From Candidatus Krumholzibacteriota bacterium (GTDB lineage Bacteria > Krumholzibacteriota > Krumholzibacteriia > Krumholzibacteriales > Krumholzibacteriaceae): a stretch of DNA of 13,863 nt. The notes below the pieces were generated by a model. It saw nothing but the letters and a program-made list of their open reading frames with translations. It was not told where the DNA came from and searched no databases. This document shows positions 6,043-13,863 of this stretch, one piece after another. A program made the translations under genes and the position numbers. The stretch is taken from NCBI GenBank assembly GCA_030613345.1, contig JAUWMD010000037.1, positions 1 to 13,863 on the forward strand, written 5' to 3'. Every line of letters starts with the position of its first letter. The stretch's first letter is position 1.

Positions 6043-8169
6043 ATGAAGCACAGAAAAAGACACCGCAAGTTCAAACACCATTGTATTGCCGCGGATGAGG
6101 GTGGCAGGGTGTTGCTCGTCGGAAATCCCAACGTCGGCAAGAGCGTCATATTTTCCTATCTCACTGGAAGATATACGATCGCGTCGAACTATCCCGGCAC
6201 CACGGTTGAAATATCGACCGGAGTGATGGGGCCGAGGCATGGCCGCGAGGTTGTAGATACCCCCGGGGTGAACTCCCTTCTGCCCCGCAGCGAGGACGAG
6301 AAGGTCACAAGAGATATCATCTTCGCCGACACTGACGCTACGATCGTCCAGGTCGCCGACGCGAAGAACCTCTTCAGGGCACTGCTCCTCACGAGCCAGC
6401 TCGCCGAGATAGGCTGCAGGATGATACTCGTTCTCAACATGATGGATGAGGCGAGGCAGCGAGGATTCGACATAGATACACGGGAGCTCTCGTTCCTCCT
6501 CGGGATCGAGGTGATAGAAGCGGTCGCTGTGGAGAAGGTCGGTCTCGCGAAGCTCGCTGCTTCGATCAACGGCGGCCTCGCGAAGGCCCCCGACATCAAG
6601 GTCGGCTATCCGCCGAGGCTGGCCGAGGCGATACGCGAGACGAAGGCGGATCTCGGTGATATGAATCCTTTCGGGTTGTTCGGGACCTTCTCGTTCATGA
6701 CGGGAAACGAGGATGTCTTCAGCAGGAAAAGCCGGGGGATGCTCGGCGAGGCGCGAAAGAAGCTCGAGTTGACAAAGGAAAGATTCTTCGAGCCGCTCGG
6801 TTACGCGATCGCGTCGGCAAGAAAAGGCTGGGCAGAGAAGATCATCGCGGGAAGCGTCATGGTCGAGGACGGGGTAAAAACAGCCCGTCACAGCGGGATG
6901 AGGAAATTTGTCACCGCTGCGCTTATCACCGCTGTGACCGCGGCGCTCTACCTCATATTTGGAAGGGAGACCCTGGCCGCTGCCGGCCTCTTCCCGACCC
7001 TGCTTGTTCTCATAGCCATCGTAGCCGGAATAGCGATCGCCGGGGCGGGGAGGATGGCTTCGATCACACTCCACCCGTTTTACGGGATGCTGATCCTGTT
7101 TCTAGTCCTCTACCTGATCTACATGTTCGTGGGGGTATTTGCCGCTGGCACGCTCGTAGATCTCCTCGAGAACGAAGTGTTCGGGCGGTACGTCATTCCG
7201 GCGGCTGAGGGCGTCCTCTCCGACGGGTTTATCAAGGATCTCCTCGTCGGAGAGTTCGGGTTGCTCAGTATGGGGATCACCTACGCGATCTCGATCGTTC
7301 TTCCGATCGTTGTCGTTTTCTTCCTTATATTCGGGGTGCTCGAGGATACGGGATACTTCCCTCGCCTTACAGTCCTGACGAACAAAGCGTTGAAGGTCGT
7401 AGGTGTGAACGGCAAGGCGACTCTTCCGTTCGTGCTCGGATTCGGGTGCGTGACAATGGCAGTGCTCTCGAGCAGGATACTCGAGACACGCAGGGAGAGG
7501 ATCATCGTGATTACCCTCCTGTCGCTTGCAATCCCCTGCTCGGCGCAGCTCGGCGTCATAATGGCTCTGCTGTCCGCCGTATCACCGGCCGGCGTGCTCG
7601 TGATCGGAGCGATCATCGCGGTCGAGTTCGTCCTGGCCGGAATGGTCCTCGGGAAACTGGTCCCGGGCAGGTCATCCGATTTCATGCTCGAGCTTCCCCC
7701 GCTGAGGACGCCGCGCGTGGGAAACATCCTGCTCAAGACGAAGGCGAGGACGGTCTGGTTCCTCAAGGAGGCGCTGCCTTTCTTCCTTGCCGCGACGGTT
7801 GTTCTCTTCATCCTCGACAGGACGGGCGCCATGGGTACCCTTCACAGGATCATCGGGCCGGTCGTCGTCCGGTTCCTCGGGCTGCCCGTCGAGAGCGCGG
7901 CGGCGTTCATACTCGGATTCTTCAGGCGGGACTACGGCGCCGCCGGCCTCTACAAGCTGTGGCAGGATGGCATGCTCGACGGCAACCAGGTAATCATCGC
8001 TCTCGTGGTGATGAGCCTGTTCATCCCGTGTCTCGCCACGGTCATCGTTACGATAAAAGAGATCGGCGTTCGCAGGGCGGCGGCGATTTTCTTCCTGGTG
8101 ATGACAGTCTCCGTGCTCACTGGGGGGCTGCTCCACGCACTTCTCGGCCTGACTGGCGTGAAGCTCTGA
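6043..8169 (+). CDS. feoB: Ferrous iron transport protein B (FeoB)
   Basis: A 708-residue inner-membrane Fe(II) transporter with a cytosolic GTPase domain. The G1 motif GNPNVGKS is at 27-34, the switch NYPGTT at 49-54, G3 DTPG at 72-75 and G4 NMMD at 132-135. About ten hydrophobic segments follow from residue 290 on. The two gate regions carry LGFGCVTMAVLSSRILETRR, AIPCSAQLG and, near the C-terminus, IPCLATVIV, with the cysteines typical of FeoB gates; GFFRRDYGAAGLY is also characteristic. The GCVTMA form of the first gate differs from the GCNVPA form of E. coli FeoB and matches the second FeoB type found in many anaerobes. The first 14 residues are unusually rich in His, Lys and Arg and end HHC, a possible metal-binding tail. 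The start has only a weak Shine-Dalgarno sequence (GGGA), so translation may depend partly on the upstream gene. Confidence 0.97.
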   Translation: MKHRKRHRKFKHHCIAADEGGRVLLVGNPNVGKSVIFSYLTGRYTIASNYPGTTVEISTGVMGPRHGREVVDTPGVNSLLPRSEDEKVTRDIIFADTDATIVQVADAKNLFRALLLTSQLAEIGCRMILVLNMMDEARQRGFDIDTRELSFLLGIEVIEAVAVEKVGLAKLAASINGGLAKAPDIKVGYPPRLAEAIRETKADLGDMNPFGLFGTFSFMTGNEDVFSRKSRGMLGEARKKLELTKERFFEPLGYAIASARKGWAEKIIAGSVMVEDGVKTARHSGMRKFVTAALITAVTAALYLIFGRETLAAAGLFPTLLVLIAIVAGIAIAGAGRMASITLHPFYGMLILFLVLYLIYMFVGVFAAGTLVDLLENEVFGRYVIPAAEGVLSDGFIKDLLVGEFGLLSMGITYAISIVLPIVVVFFLIFGVLEDTGYFPRLTVLTNKALKVVGVNGKATLPFVLGFGCVTMAVLSSRILETRRERIIVITLLSLAIPCSAQLGVIMALLSAVSPAGVLVIGAIIAVEFVLAGMVLGKLVPGRSSDFMLELPPLRTPRVGNILLKTKARTVWFLKEALPFFLAATVVLFILDRTGAMGTLHRIIGPVVVRFLGLPVESAAAFILGFFRRDYGAAGLYKLWQDGMLDGNQVIIALVVMSLFIPCLATVIVTIKEIGVRRAAAIFFLVMTVSVLTGGLLHALLGLTGVKL

Positions 8170-8184
8170 GGGCGGCCAGACGTA

Positions 8185-10824
8185 TTACTTTACCTTTATA
8201 ACTGAATTGGTCCCCCCGAAGCCGTCAGGCTCCGAGCCGGTCGAGTCGGGATCGGGCAGTTTCTGCTTGCGGTCTATGAGGAACTTGTACGAGTAGGTCC
8301 CGGGCGGGAGCATCACGGTGACGTGCCACATCCCGCTCGCCGTAAGATTCATCGGCGCCACTTCGGGGGACCAGTTGTTGAACTCGCCAATGAGGGAGAC
8401 CTCGGAGGCGTCGGGATTGTCGATCGTAAACGTGACCTCGCGCAGCTGGCCGGTGCCGGAAGAAGAGGGCCTCGATCCGCCGGCAGTCTCGCTGATTTTG
8501 GCAAAATCCCTTACCACTGCGTCGACGTTGTTACCGATCCCTGCCAGGGGCATGCCGTTTTCGTCGCTGAGCTCGAGCAGCACCCTGTCGGGAAACTCGT
8601 CCCAGGCGGATGAGAGCAACAGCGAGTTGCGCCCCTCACGCAGCATCGTGACCCCGCTCTTTGAGGAGCCGGAGGAACCGGAGCCGAGAAGCGGCACCTC
8701 GTTTATCCAGAGGTTCGAAACGTTGGCCGACTTTACCTTCCAACTCACCTTGCGGCGTTTGTCCGAGGACACCATGGTATAGAGGATCATGCACCTGTCG
8801 CTGCCGCTACCGTACAGCCTGTCGGGGATCACAGATCCGTATTCGTCGAACGCCCCCTGTGGAACCCTGCGCCAGCGCAGTTCCCTGCCGTCGGATAGTG
8901 TATGCGTACCGTACAGGTCGTTCTGCAGCGAGGTCGCGTTCTCTATTACCCACCTGCGATTCGGCAGGGGACCGAGATGCAGCCATCGGACGGGTCTTAC
9001 GAGCTCGTCCTCAAAGGCGGCGACCGTGCTTCCGTCGATCTTCACCGACAGGGTGAAGGGGTACCTTCCCGGGGGGAGGGATTCCGGGGGATCGATTGTA
9101 AGCGGCAGGGTAATGATGTCGGCGTTCTCCCTGATCACGAACGTTGCGGGCAGCTCGGGAGTGCACCCGAGGTCCCTGTAGAAGATGCCTTCGACGATTC
9201 CCTGTATCGGATGTTCCGTTCCGTAACGGACTGTTATGTTAATCGGGAGCGCATCGTCCACGAGGCGCCTGCCAGCCGGATAGTTCAGCGATATGTCGAA
9301 GCCGCTCGTCAGGATGACGCTGGCCATCGAGTGGATCTCCACGCGCTTCCCGCCGCTCATGAAATCGAAAAAAAGAGGAATAGATCTAAGGCCCGGCTCG
9401 CTTCCCTGAGGGACGCTGAGTACGCGCTGCCAGTTGAGGGGGGCTGCACCTGGCCTGAGCTCGAGAGGCTCACCGGCCTCAGTGAACTTCCACCTGTTCG
9501 TACCGGCCTGAAGGTAGACTCTCTCGATATCGAGCTGAATTCCAGTAGTCCACATACGGGCCTCTATCTTGATCTTTCGTCCGGCCGGAACAGGCCTGTC
9601 GGGGAGCCGGACGCCGGCATGAATGCCGGTCGTCCGGATAAACCTGTTGGAGCTCATCCTCTTCGCCTCGAGCAACTCGTCTATTGACGATGAGAGCGCC
9701 TGTGCGATCCTCTTCTGTTCACGCCGCGACAGGCCGTTCCATATGTATTCATCGAAGATCTTCCAGATGCGCATGTCTTCCTCTATCGTCGAGTTGAGCA
9801 TCGACAGGGACGCGAGCATCCTGTTGGCCGTGGATACTGCCTCTATATGGATCTCGAGATCGATCGGATCTCCCGAAAGGATATAAGTCAGTGTGTCGAG
9901 ATCCGACGAGAGAGTCTCCAGAATCTCGTTTATCATCAGACCGCTCTCTCCGAGATATGCGGTGATGTTAGTGAGGACGAAGAGCTTGTCGCAGACCGGG
10001 AAAAGAATTCCGGAGATGTCATTGCTGCGGTTCCATAATGACCGCCAGGCCTCCGGGACATCGACTGTGCCCGTTGAATAAGGCAGTCTCTCGAGCCTTC
10101 CCGGCGGAAATCCGTCCACGGCGGCAAGGAGCGAGGTGATCATCGTTCTTGCAGCTGGATCGTCCCAGAGGGTCATCACCGATCCGCCGCCTCTTCTAGC
10201 CGTCTCGTAAAGTAGCCTCTCCGCTATCCGCGTACGCGTCTCGACGTCGATCCTTCCGTCCAGGATGAGGGGAAGGAGCTGGCTGGGCTGATAGACAGGT
10301 GCGTACGATCCCTCCTTCGCGACGGGCAGGAACAGGCTGTTGGTGTGATCGAAGAAATAATCGATGATCGCATCGATATAGTCGCTCGAGAATTTTCTCA
10401 GTTCGATCGCCTCGCTGTGGTGTCCGGTAGCCGAGGCAATGAGTGAGAGGGAGTGTAGGTCCAGTGCGGCAAGGGTGTTCATGCCCGGGCAGACAACCCC
10501 GGAGGCGCTGTCGCCGAACCAGTATCCCGCGATGAAGTTGTTCTCTTCCGTCCGTTCCTCGGAGAAGTAGTCCATCACTGTCTCGTCGATGACCGGATAG
10601 AGCTCGGCGAGAAGGGACGGATCTTCGTGGAAGAGGAGCCATGCGACCGTCGCCGTCACGGGCGCCCTCTTGAGCGCAGCCAGGGGATGGTTATCCGGCA
10701 GGGCAGCTGCGCTGCCGCTCCGCAGGTAACCGGCCATCTGCTGTCTCAGGGCCGTTCTTCCCTCTCCGAGGCAGAGCCCGGGAAGGGCCAGCAATATTAT
10801 CAGTGTCAATAAGGCTTTACGCAT
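8185..10824 (-). CDS. Exported multidomain protein with C-terminal CBM48/AMPK-type glycogen-binding domain, unknown function
   Basis: An 879-residue protein. Residues 1-20 are a signal peptide (MRKALLTLIILLALPGLCLG), so it acts in the periplasm or beyond. Residues about 30-400 are helical; the stretch near 99-130 (AGYWFGDSASGVVCPGMN, then helices with ATGHHSEAIELRKFSSDYI) resembles the inner helices of (alpha/alpha)6-toroid glycoside hydrolases, but I see no certain catalytic acid pair. A beta-rich middle (about 410-650) follows, then a jelly-roll-like segment (678-760) with LWINEVPLLG and LREGRNSLLL as in galactose-binding domains. A Ser/Gly-rich linker leads to residues 792-879, a clear E-set/CBM48 domain: SLIGEFNNWS, GMWHVTV, LPPGTYSYKFLID, DPDS and NSVIKVK. 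ATG 10824 is chosen because GAGGGTGG lies upstream and it starts the signal peptide; the longer in-frame start at 10863 adds 13 residues without a binding site. Its stop is 15 nt from that of feoB. Confidence 0.85.
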   Translation of the reverse strand: MRKALLTLIILLALPGLCLGEGRTALRQQMAGYLRSGSAAALPDNHPLAALKRAPVTATVAWLLFHEDPSLLAELYPVIDETVMDYFSEERTEENNFIAGYWFGDSASGVVCPGMNTLAALDLHSLSLIASATGHHSEAIELRKFSSDYIDAIIDYFFDHTNSLFLPVAKEGSYAPVYQPSQLLPLILDGRIDVETRTRIAERLLYETARRGGGSVMTLWDDPAARTMITSLLAAVDGFPPGRLERLPYSTGTVDVPEAWRSLWNRSNDISGILFPVCDKLFVLTNITAYLGESGLMINEILETLSSDLDTLTYILSGDPIDLEIHIEAVSTANRMLASLSMLNSTIEEDMRIWKIFDEYIWNGLSRREQKRIAQALSSSIDELLEAKRMSSNRFIRTTGIHAGVRLPDRPVPAGRKIKIEARMWTTGIQLDIERVYLQAGTNRWKFTEAGEPLELRPGAAPLNWQRVLSVPQGSEPGLRSIPLFFDFMSGGKRVEIHSMASVILTSGFDISLNYPAGRRLVDDALPINITVRYGTEHPIQGIVEGIFYRDLGCTPELPATFVIRENADIITLPLTIDPPESLPPGRYPFTLSVKIDGSTVAAFEDELVRPVRWLHLGPLPNRRWVIENATSLQNDLYGTHTLSDGRELRWRRVPQGAFDEYGSVIPDRLYGSGSDRCMILYTMVSSDKRRKVSWKVKSANVSNLWINEVPLLGSGSSGSSKSGVTMLREGRNSLLLSSAWDEFPDRVLLELSDENGMPLAGIGNNVDAVVRDFAKISETAGGSRPSSSGTGQLREVTFTIDNPDASEVSLIGEFNNWSPEVAPMNLTASGMWHVTVMLPPGTYSYKFLIDRKQKLPDPDSTGSEPDGFGGTNSVIKVK

Positions 10825-10881
10825 GGCATAATCCACCCTCTGGTTCCGCTTCCGCGGCGGCACCGGGCCGGTAGTTTAATA

Positions 10882-10910
10882 TTGACAGCAACGTATATGC
10901 CATCTTTAAT
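10882..10910 (+). promoter_or_regulatory. Strong sigma-70 promoter of the enoyl-CoA hydratase gene
   Basis: Perfect -35 TTGACA (10882-10887), exactly 17 nt of spacer and -10 TTTAAT (10905-10910, 5 of 6). The start would fall near 10917, leaving about 19 nt before the ATG, which has AAGGAG 6 nt upstream. This is the best promoter match in the window. Confidence 0.65.
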
Positions 10911-10935
10911 AGCGGTTCGTAGAAAGGAGTAAATA

Positions 10936-11718
10936 ATGTCTTTTGAATGTATTAAGGTGGAAAAGTCGGGCGGGGTGTCCAGGGTGGCGATAAACAGGCC
11001 CGATAAGCTCAACGCGTTGAATATCAATACGATAAAGGAACTCATCGAGGCGTTCACCGATATCAGGGACGATGAGGAGACGAAGGTCGTCGTCCTGATA
11101 GGCGAGGGGGGAAAATCGTTCGCCGCGGGGGCCGATATACCGGAACTCTCGGGGCAGGGGCTCGTCGGCGGGAAGGTATTTTCGGAACGCGGGCAACGTC
11201 TCTGCAATCTCATCGAGAACCTCGGCAAACCCGTTATAGCCGCAGTGAACGGCTTCGCGCTCGGTGGTGGATGCGAGATCGCGATGGCCTGCACACTTAG
11301 GATCGCCAGCGAAAGGGCGAAGATGGGCCAGCCAGAGATAAACCTCGGCACCATACCGGGGTACGGCGGTACTGTGAGACTGGCCCGGCTCGTGCCCCTG
11401 GGGATTGCGATGGAACTGATGCTTACGGGCAGGGTAATAAAGGCTGAGGAGGCCCTTGCCATCGGGCTTGTAAACAGGGTCGTTCCGCACGACGAACTCG
11501 AGGAAGAGGTCATGAAGCTCGCAGGCATCCTGATGAGCAAGCCCCCGTTCGCCGTCAAGGCGATCATGGAGGCCGTCAACCACGGCACCGAGATGGCCTT
11601 TGAGGAGGGATGCAGGCTTGAGCAGGTCCTTTTCGCGATCACATGTGGAACGGAGGACTTCAAAGAGGGGATGAGCGCATTCCTCGAGAAGCGCAAGGCG
11701 AAGTTCAAGGGGAATTGA
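10936..11718 (+). CDS. Enoyl-CoA hydratase (crotonase family)
   Basis: A 260-residue cytosolic enzyme that adds water to 2-enoyl-CoA (typically crotonyl-CoA), giving 3-hydroxyacyl-CoA in beta-oxidation or its reverse. Both catalytic glutamates of short-chain crotonases are present with the right 20-residue spacing: Glu114 in GGGCE and Glu134 in GQPE, followed by INLGTIPGYGGT. The oxyanion-hole segments are AAGADI (63-68) and NGFALGGG (105-112), and NRPDKLNALN (20-29) is the usual N-terminal signature. The length is standard. ATG 10936 has AAGGAG at ideal spacing and a near-consensus promoter, so the gene appears to stand alone, divergent from the CBM48 protein. Other crotonase activities (for example isomerases) cannot be excluded by sequence alone, but the two glutamates favour hydratase. 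Confidence 0.94.
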   Translation: MSFECIKVEKSGGVSRVAINRPDKLNALNINTIKELIEAFTDIRDDEETKVVVLIGEGGKSFAAGADIPELSGQGLVGGKVFSERGQRLCNLIENLGKPVIAAVNGFALGGGCEIAMACTLRIASERAKMGQPEINLGTIPGYGGTVRLARLVPLGIAMELMLTGRVIKAEEALAIGLVNRVVPHDELEEEVMKLAGILMSKPPFAVKAIMEAVNHGTEMAFEEGCRLEQVLFAITCGTEDFKEGMSAFLEKRKAKFKGN

Positions 11719-11758
11719 ACGAGGTCCGGCCATGGCAGAGGTTTTGCAGTAAAGGACA

Positions 11759-11787
11759 TTGAAAAATACGCTGTGACCTATTAGATT
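11759..11787 (+). promoter_or_regulatory. Possible promoter for tRNA-Leu and tig
   Basis: TTGAAA (11759-11764), a 17-nt spacer and TAGATT (11782-11787), with 5 of 6 and 4 of 6 matches. It lies about 85 nt before the tRNA. An alternative -10-like TATATG at 11861 is closer but lacks a good -35. Between them, GCACG-TACAC-CGTGC (11811-11825) can form a short hairpin with no U-run. The assignment is tentative. Confidence 0.3.
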
Positions 11788-11876
11788 AAGCGATACGCTG
11801 CGAGGCGGCGGCACGTACACCGTGCTGACGATTAACAGAACCTGCTGTAATAAAAACGCTTATATGGATATCAGGT

Positions 11877-11962
<86 letters not shown>

Positions 11963-12015
11963 GGGTGGTAAAATTGCCGGCCGGTGGATGATTAATAACT
12001 GCCGGAGAGGAAGAG

Positions 12016-13350
12016 ATGACTGAAGAGAAACGCAGGGAAGGTATCAACGTAGAGGTAACAGAGGGCGGGGACTGCCGCAGGACGATCTCCATCGAGGTCG
12101 AGCCCGGCCTTCTGGAGGATGAGAAGACGAGGGTCCTTGCCGGCATGGCAAAGGATATCACGCTCCCCGGATTCAGGAAGGGAAAGGCGCCGAAGGACAG
12201 CATCCGCCGGCGTTTTGCCGAGGAGATACACACAGAGGCGGTCAAGTCCCTGCTGCCCGACGCTTATGCGCACGCCGTGTCGTTGGAGAATCTGCGTCCG
12301 ATCGGCGATCCCTTGTTCAGGGACATATCGGTCGAGGACGACGAGCCTTTGAAGTTCAGGGTGGAGGTTGAGGTCGAACCGGTCATAGACCTGGAAGGGT
12401 ATAGGGACGTGAAGGTGGATACCGAGGAGATATTGGTCGACGAAGAGGAGATCGACAGGGTCCTCGAGAGCCTCAGGGAGCGCCACGCAGACTTCGAACC
12501 GGTGGAGAGAGAGGCGGCGACGTCCGATGTTGTCGTACTCGATTACATACCGTCCGGTGATGACGGCGAGCTCGACGAGTCGAAGAAGATCGAGGACTAC
12601 CCGGTACAGCTCGGCGCCGGGCAGCTCTTCCCCGAGTTCGAGGAAGCGGTCATCGGGAAGAAGCGGGGCGAGGAGGGAAGCGCGGAGATCTCCTACCCCG
12701 ACGACTACAAGCCCGAACAACTCGCAGGCGAGACGGTCACGTACAGATTTACCGTCAAGGATGTCAAGGAGAAGCGGCTTCCCGGGATCGACGATGCCTT
12801 CGCCGCGAAGGTCGACGAGAAGTTTACCAGCCTCGGCGAGCTCCGCGAGGACATCGGCAGCCGGATGAAGGAGGAGAAGAAGGAGGAGGCGCGCAGGAAG
12901 ATGGAGGAGGCCGCCATCGACAGTATCCTCGACTCGAATCCATTCGAAGTGCCCGGCACGATGATCGACAGATATAAGGGCGAGCTCGAGAAAGAGGATG
13001 AAAAGCGCAGGAACATGGCCGGTGTGGGGGTGGAGGAGGATGAGGAGAAGAAGAAAGAGATAGACGCGCTGTTCGAAAGGATCGCGCGCAGAAGCATAAA
13101 GAGATTCTTTCTCATCGACCGGATCGCGGGCCTCGAGGACATAAAGGTGACAGACGCGCATGTCGAGGCCGAGATCGAGCAGCTCGCCGTGGGGAGCGGA
13201 AGTCCGGTAGACGAGATACGCCCCTACTTCGAGAAGGGCGGAGAGCAGAGAAGGAACCTCATGAGCCGGATCAGGGAACGGAGAGTATTCGACCTGATAC
13301 TCGGCCGTGAACCGGAGATAAAGCCCGAAGACGAGGAGGAGAAGGACTGA
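12016..13350 (+). CDS. tig: Trigger factor, ribosome-associated chaperone
   Basis: A 444-residue protein that binds ribosomal protein L23 at the exit tunnel and shields nascent chains. The ribosome-docking signature GFRKGKAP is at residues 52-59. An FKBP-like segment spans about 168-255, flanked by the arm regions and a long, charged helical C-terminal chaperone domain (EEKKEEARRKMEEAA and onward). The FKBP segment looks altered: the usual Phe-rich FxGG loop is replaced by SGDDGELDESKK, and the PGFE motif reads PEFE, so prolyl isomerase activity is doubtful while chaperone function should remain. The protein is very acidic and lysine-rich and ends in EDEEEKD. ATG 12016 follows GGAGAGGAAGAG. 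It lies 53 nt after tRNA-Leu with no clear terminator between them. Its stop overlaps the clpP start. Confidence 0.96.
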   Translation: MTEEKRREGINVEVTEGGDCRRTISIEVEPGLLEDEKTRVLAGMAKDITLPGFRKGKAPKDSIRRRFAEEIHTEAVKSLLPDAYAHAVSLENLRPIGDPLFRDISVEDDEPLKFRVEVEVEPVIDLEGYRDVKVDTEEILVDEEEIDRVLESLRERHADFEPVEREAATSDVVVLDYIPSGDDGELDESKKIEDYPVQLGAGQLFPEFEEAVIGKKRGEEGSAEISYPDDYKPEQLAGETVTYRFTVKDVKEKRLPGIDDAFAAKVDEKFTSLGELREDIGSRMKEEKKEEARRKMEEAAIDSILDSNPFEVPGTMIDRYKGELEKEDEKRRNMAGVGVEEDEEKKKEIDALFERIARRSIKRFFLIDRIAGLEDIKVTDAHVEAEIEQLAVGSGSPVDEIRPYFEKGGEQRRNLMSRIRERRVFDLILGREPEIKPEDEEEKD

Positions 13351-13863
13351 TGTCAGAAGAGAAGCTGATCAGGAACGTGGCGATTCCATACGTGATCGAG
13401 ACCAAGGGACGCGAGGAGAGGGTCTATGACATCTACTCGCGGCTCCTCAAGGACAGGATCATATTCATCGGTTATCCCATAGAGGATATAATGGCCAACT
13501 CCATCATCGCACAGCTGCTCTTCCTCGAAGCTGACGATCCGGAGAGGGATATCTTCATATACATCAACAGCCCGGGCGGCATGATCTCGTCCGGACTGGC
13601 GATATACGACACTATGCAGTATATTTCATGTGACGGGGCGACAATCTGCATGGGACAGGCGGCAAGCATGGGAGCGATCCTGCTGGCCGCCGGTACGAAG
13701 GGCAAGAGATCGGCCCTTCCGCACGCCCGTGTCATGATCCACCAGCCTTCGGGCGGGTCGCAGGGCCAGGCGAGCACTATCGAGATCTACACGAAGGAGA
13801 TCCTGAAGCTCAAGTCGAGGCTGAACGAACTTCTCGCAAACCATACCGGGCAGAGCATCAAGA
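13350..13863 (+). CDS. clpP: ATP-dependent Clp protease proteolytic subunit ClpP, 3' end outside window
   Basis: 171 codons are visible of a protein usually about 195-210 residues long. ClpP forms a tetradecameric serine-protease barrel fed by ClpX or ClpA-type unfoldases in the cytosol. The nucleophile Ser106 sits in GQAASMGA and His131 in MIHQPSGG; the catalytic Asp lies beyond the window. INSPGG (72-77), GLAIYDTMQ (82-90) and NHTGQ near the end are also typical. The N-terminus VAIPYVIE lies just ahead of the processed start seen in other ClpP proteins. The ATG overlaps the tig stop in TGATG, so the two are translationally coupled; tig-clpP (then clpX, lon) is a widespread cluster, and clpX would be expected just past the window. 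Confidence 0.97.
   Translation, partial: MSEEKLIRNVAIPYVIETKGREERVYDIYSRLLKDRIIFIGYPIEDIMANSIIAQLLFLEADDPERDIFIYINSPGGMISSGLAIYDTMQYISCDGATICMGQAASMGAILLAAGTKGKRSALPHARVMIHQPSGGSQGQASTIEIYTKEILKLKSRLNELLANHTGQSIK

Noticed and set aside
5212..7074. 620-codon open frame on the minus strand
   Set aside because: It mirrors the DtxR-FeoA and FeoB genes, has a composition typical of antisense translation (many Arg, His, Asp) and no recognisable domain.
10825..10863. Start of the CBM48 protein at 10863
   Set aside because: The extra 13 residues precede a complete signal peptide and have no good ribosome binding site.
11811..11825. Short hairpin GCACG-TACAC-CGTGC as a terminator of the enoyl-CoA hydratase gene
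   Set aside because: The stem is 5 bp and no run of T follows; it is not a credible intrinsic terminator.
11992..13161. 389-codon open frame on the minus strand
   Set aside because: It is antisense to trigger factor, with Leu/Val/Asp-rich low-complexity sequence and no recognised motif.

Overview
The window comes from a GC-rich, Gram-negative-type bacterium. It encodes a lipoprotein, a predicted outer-membrane barrel protein and a secreted M6 metalloprotease that ends in a C-terminal domain of the FlgD-like / 'Por secretion' sorting type. That combination fits a lineage of the FCB superphylum (Krumholzibacteriota-, Eisenbacteria-, Latescibacterota- or Zixibacteria-like). This placement is inference from gene content; no rRNA is present to anchor it. 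There are ten protein genes and one tRNA. Coding density is high, no gap between genes exceeds about 245 bases, and there are no insertion sequences, phage genes or CRISPR arrays.

Layout. (1) 1-976, minus strand: the N-terminal 325 residues of a biotin-dependent acyl-CoA carboxylase carboxyltransferase, cut by the window edge. (2) 977-1217: a divergent promoter region. (3) 1218-4615, plus strand: a two-gene unit of a small lipoprotein and a 937-residue M6 (immune-inhibitor-A-like) metalloprotease. (4) 4619-5209, minus strand: a small predicted outer-membrane beta-barrel protein, convergent with the protease only 3 nt away. (5) 5341-8169, plus strand: an iron-uptake operon, a DtxR-type regulator fused to a FeoA domain followed by FeoB. 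(6) 8185-10824, minus strand: an 879-residue exported multidomain protein with a C-terminal glycogen-binding-type (CBM48/AMPK-CBM) domain, convergent with feoB at 15 nt. (7) 10936-11718, plus strand: enoyl-CoA hydratase behind a near-consensus sigma-70 promoter. (8) 11878-13863, plus strand: tRNA-Leu(UAG), then trigger factor and clpP (cut by the window end), the widespread tig-clpP protein-quality-control cluster.

How the genes work together. The carboxyltransferase and the enoyl-CoA hydratase both act on acyl-CoA, but they lie 10 kb apart on opposite strands, so a shared pathway is only a guess. The DtxR-FeoA protein probably senses metal and represses its own operon, while its FeoA domain may assist FeoB. 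The lipoprotein and protease are almost certainly co-transcribed and both leave the cytoplasm. Trigger factor and ClpP are translationally coupled through a TGATG overlap.

The least understood items are the CBM48-tailed exported protein, the lipoprotein-protease pair, the barrel protein, and the trigger factor whose prolyl-isomerase pocket looks degraded. I see no clearly new defence or mobile system here.
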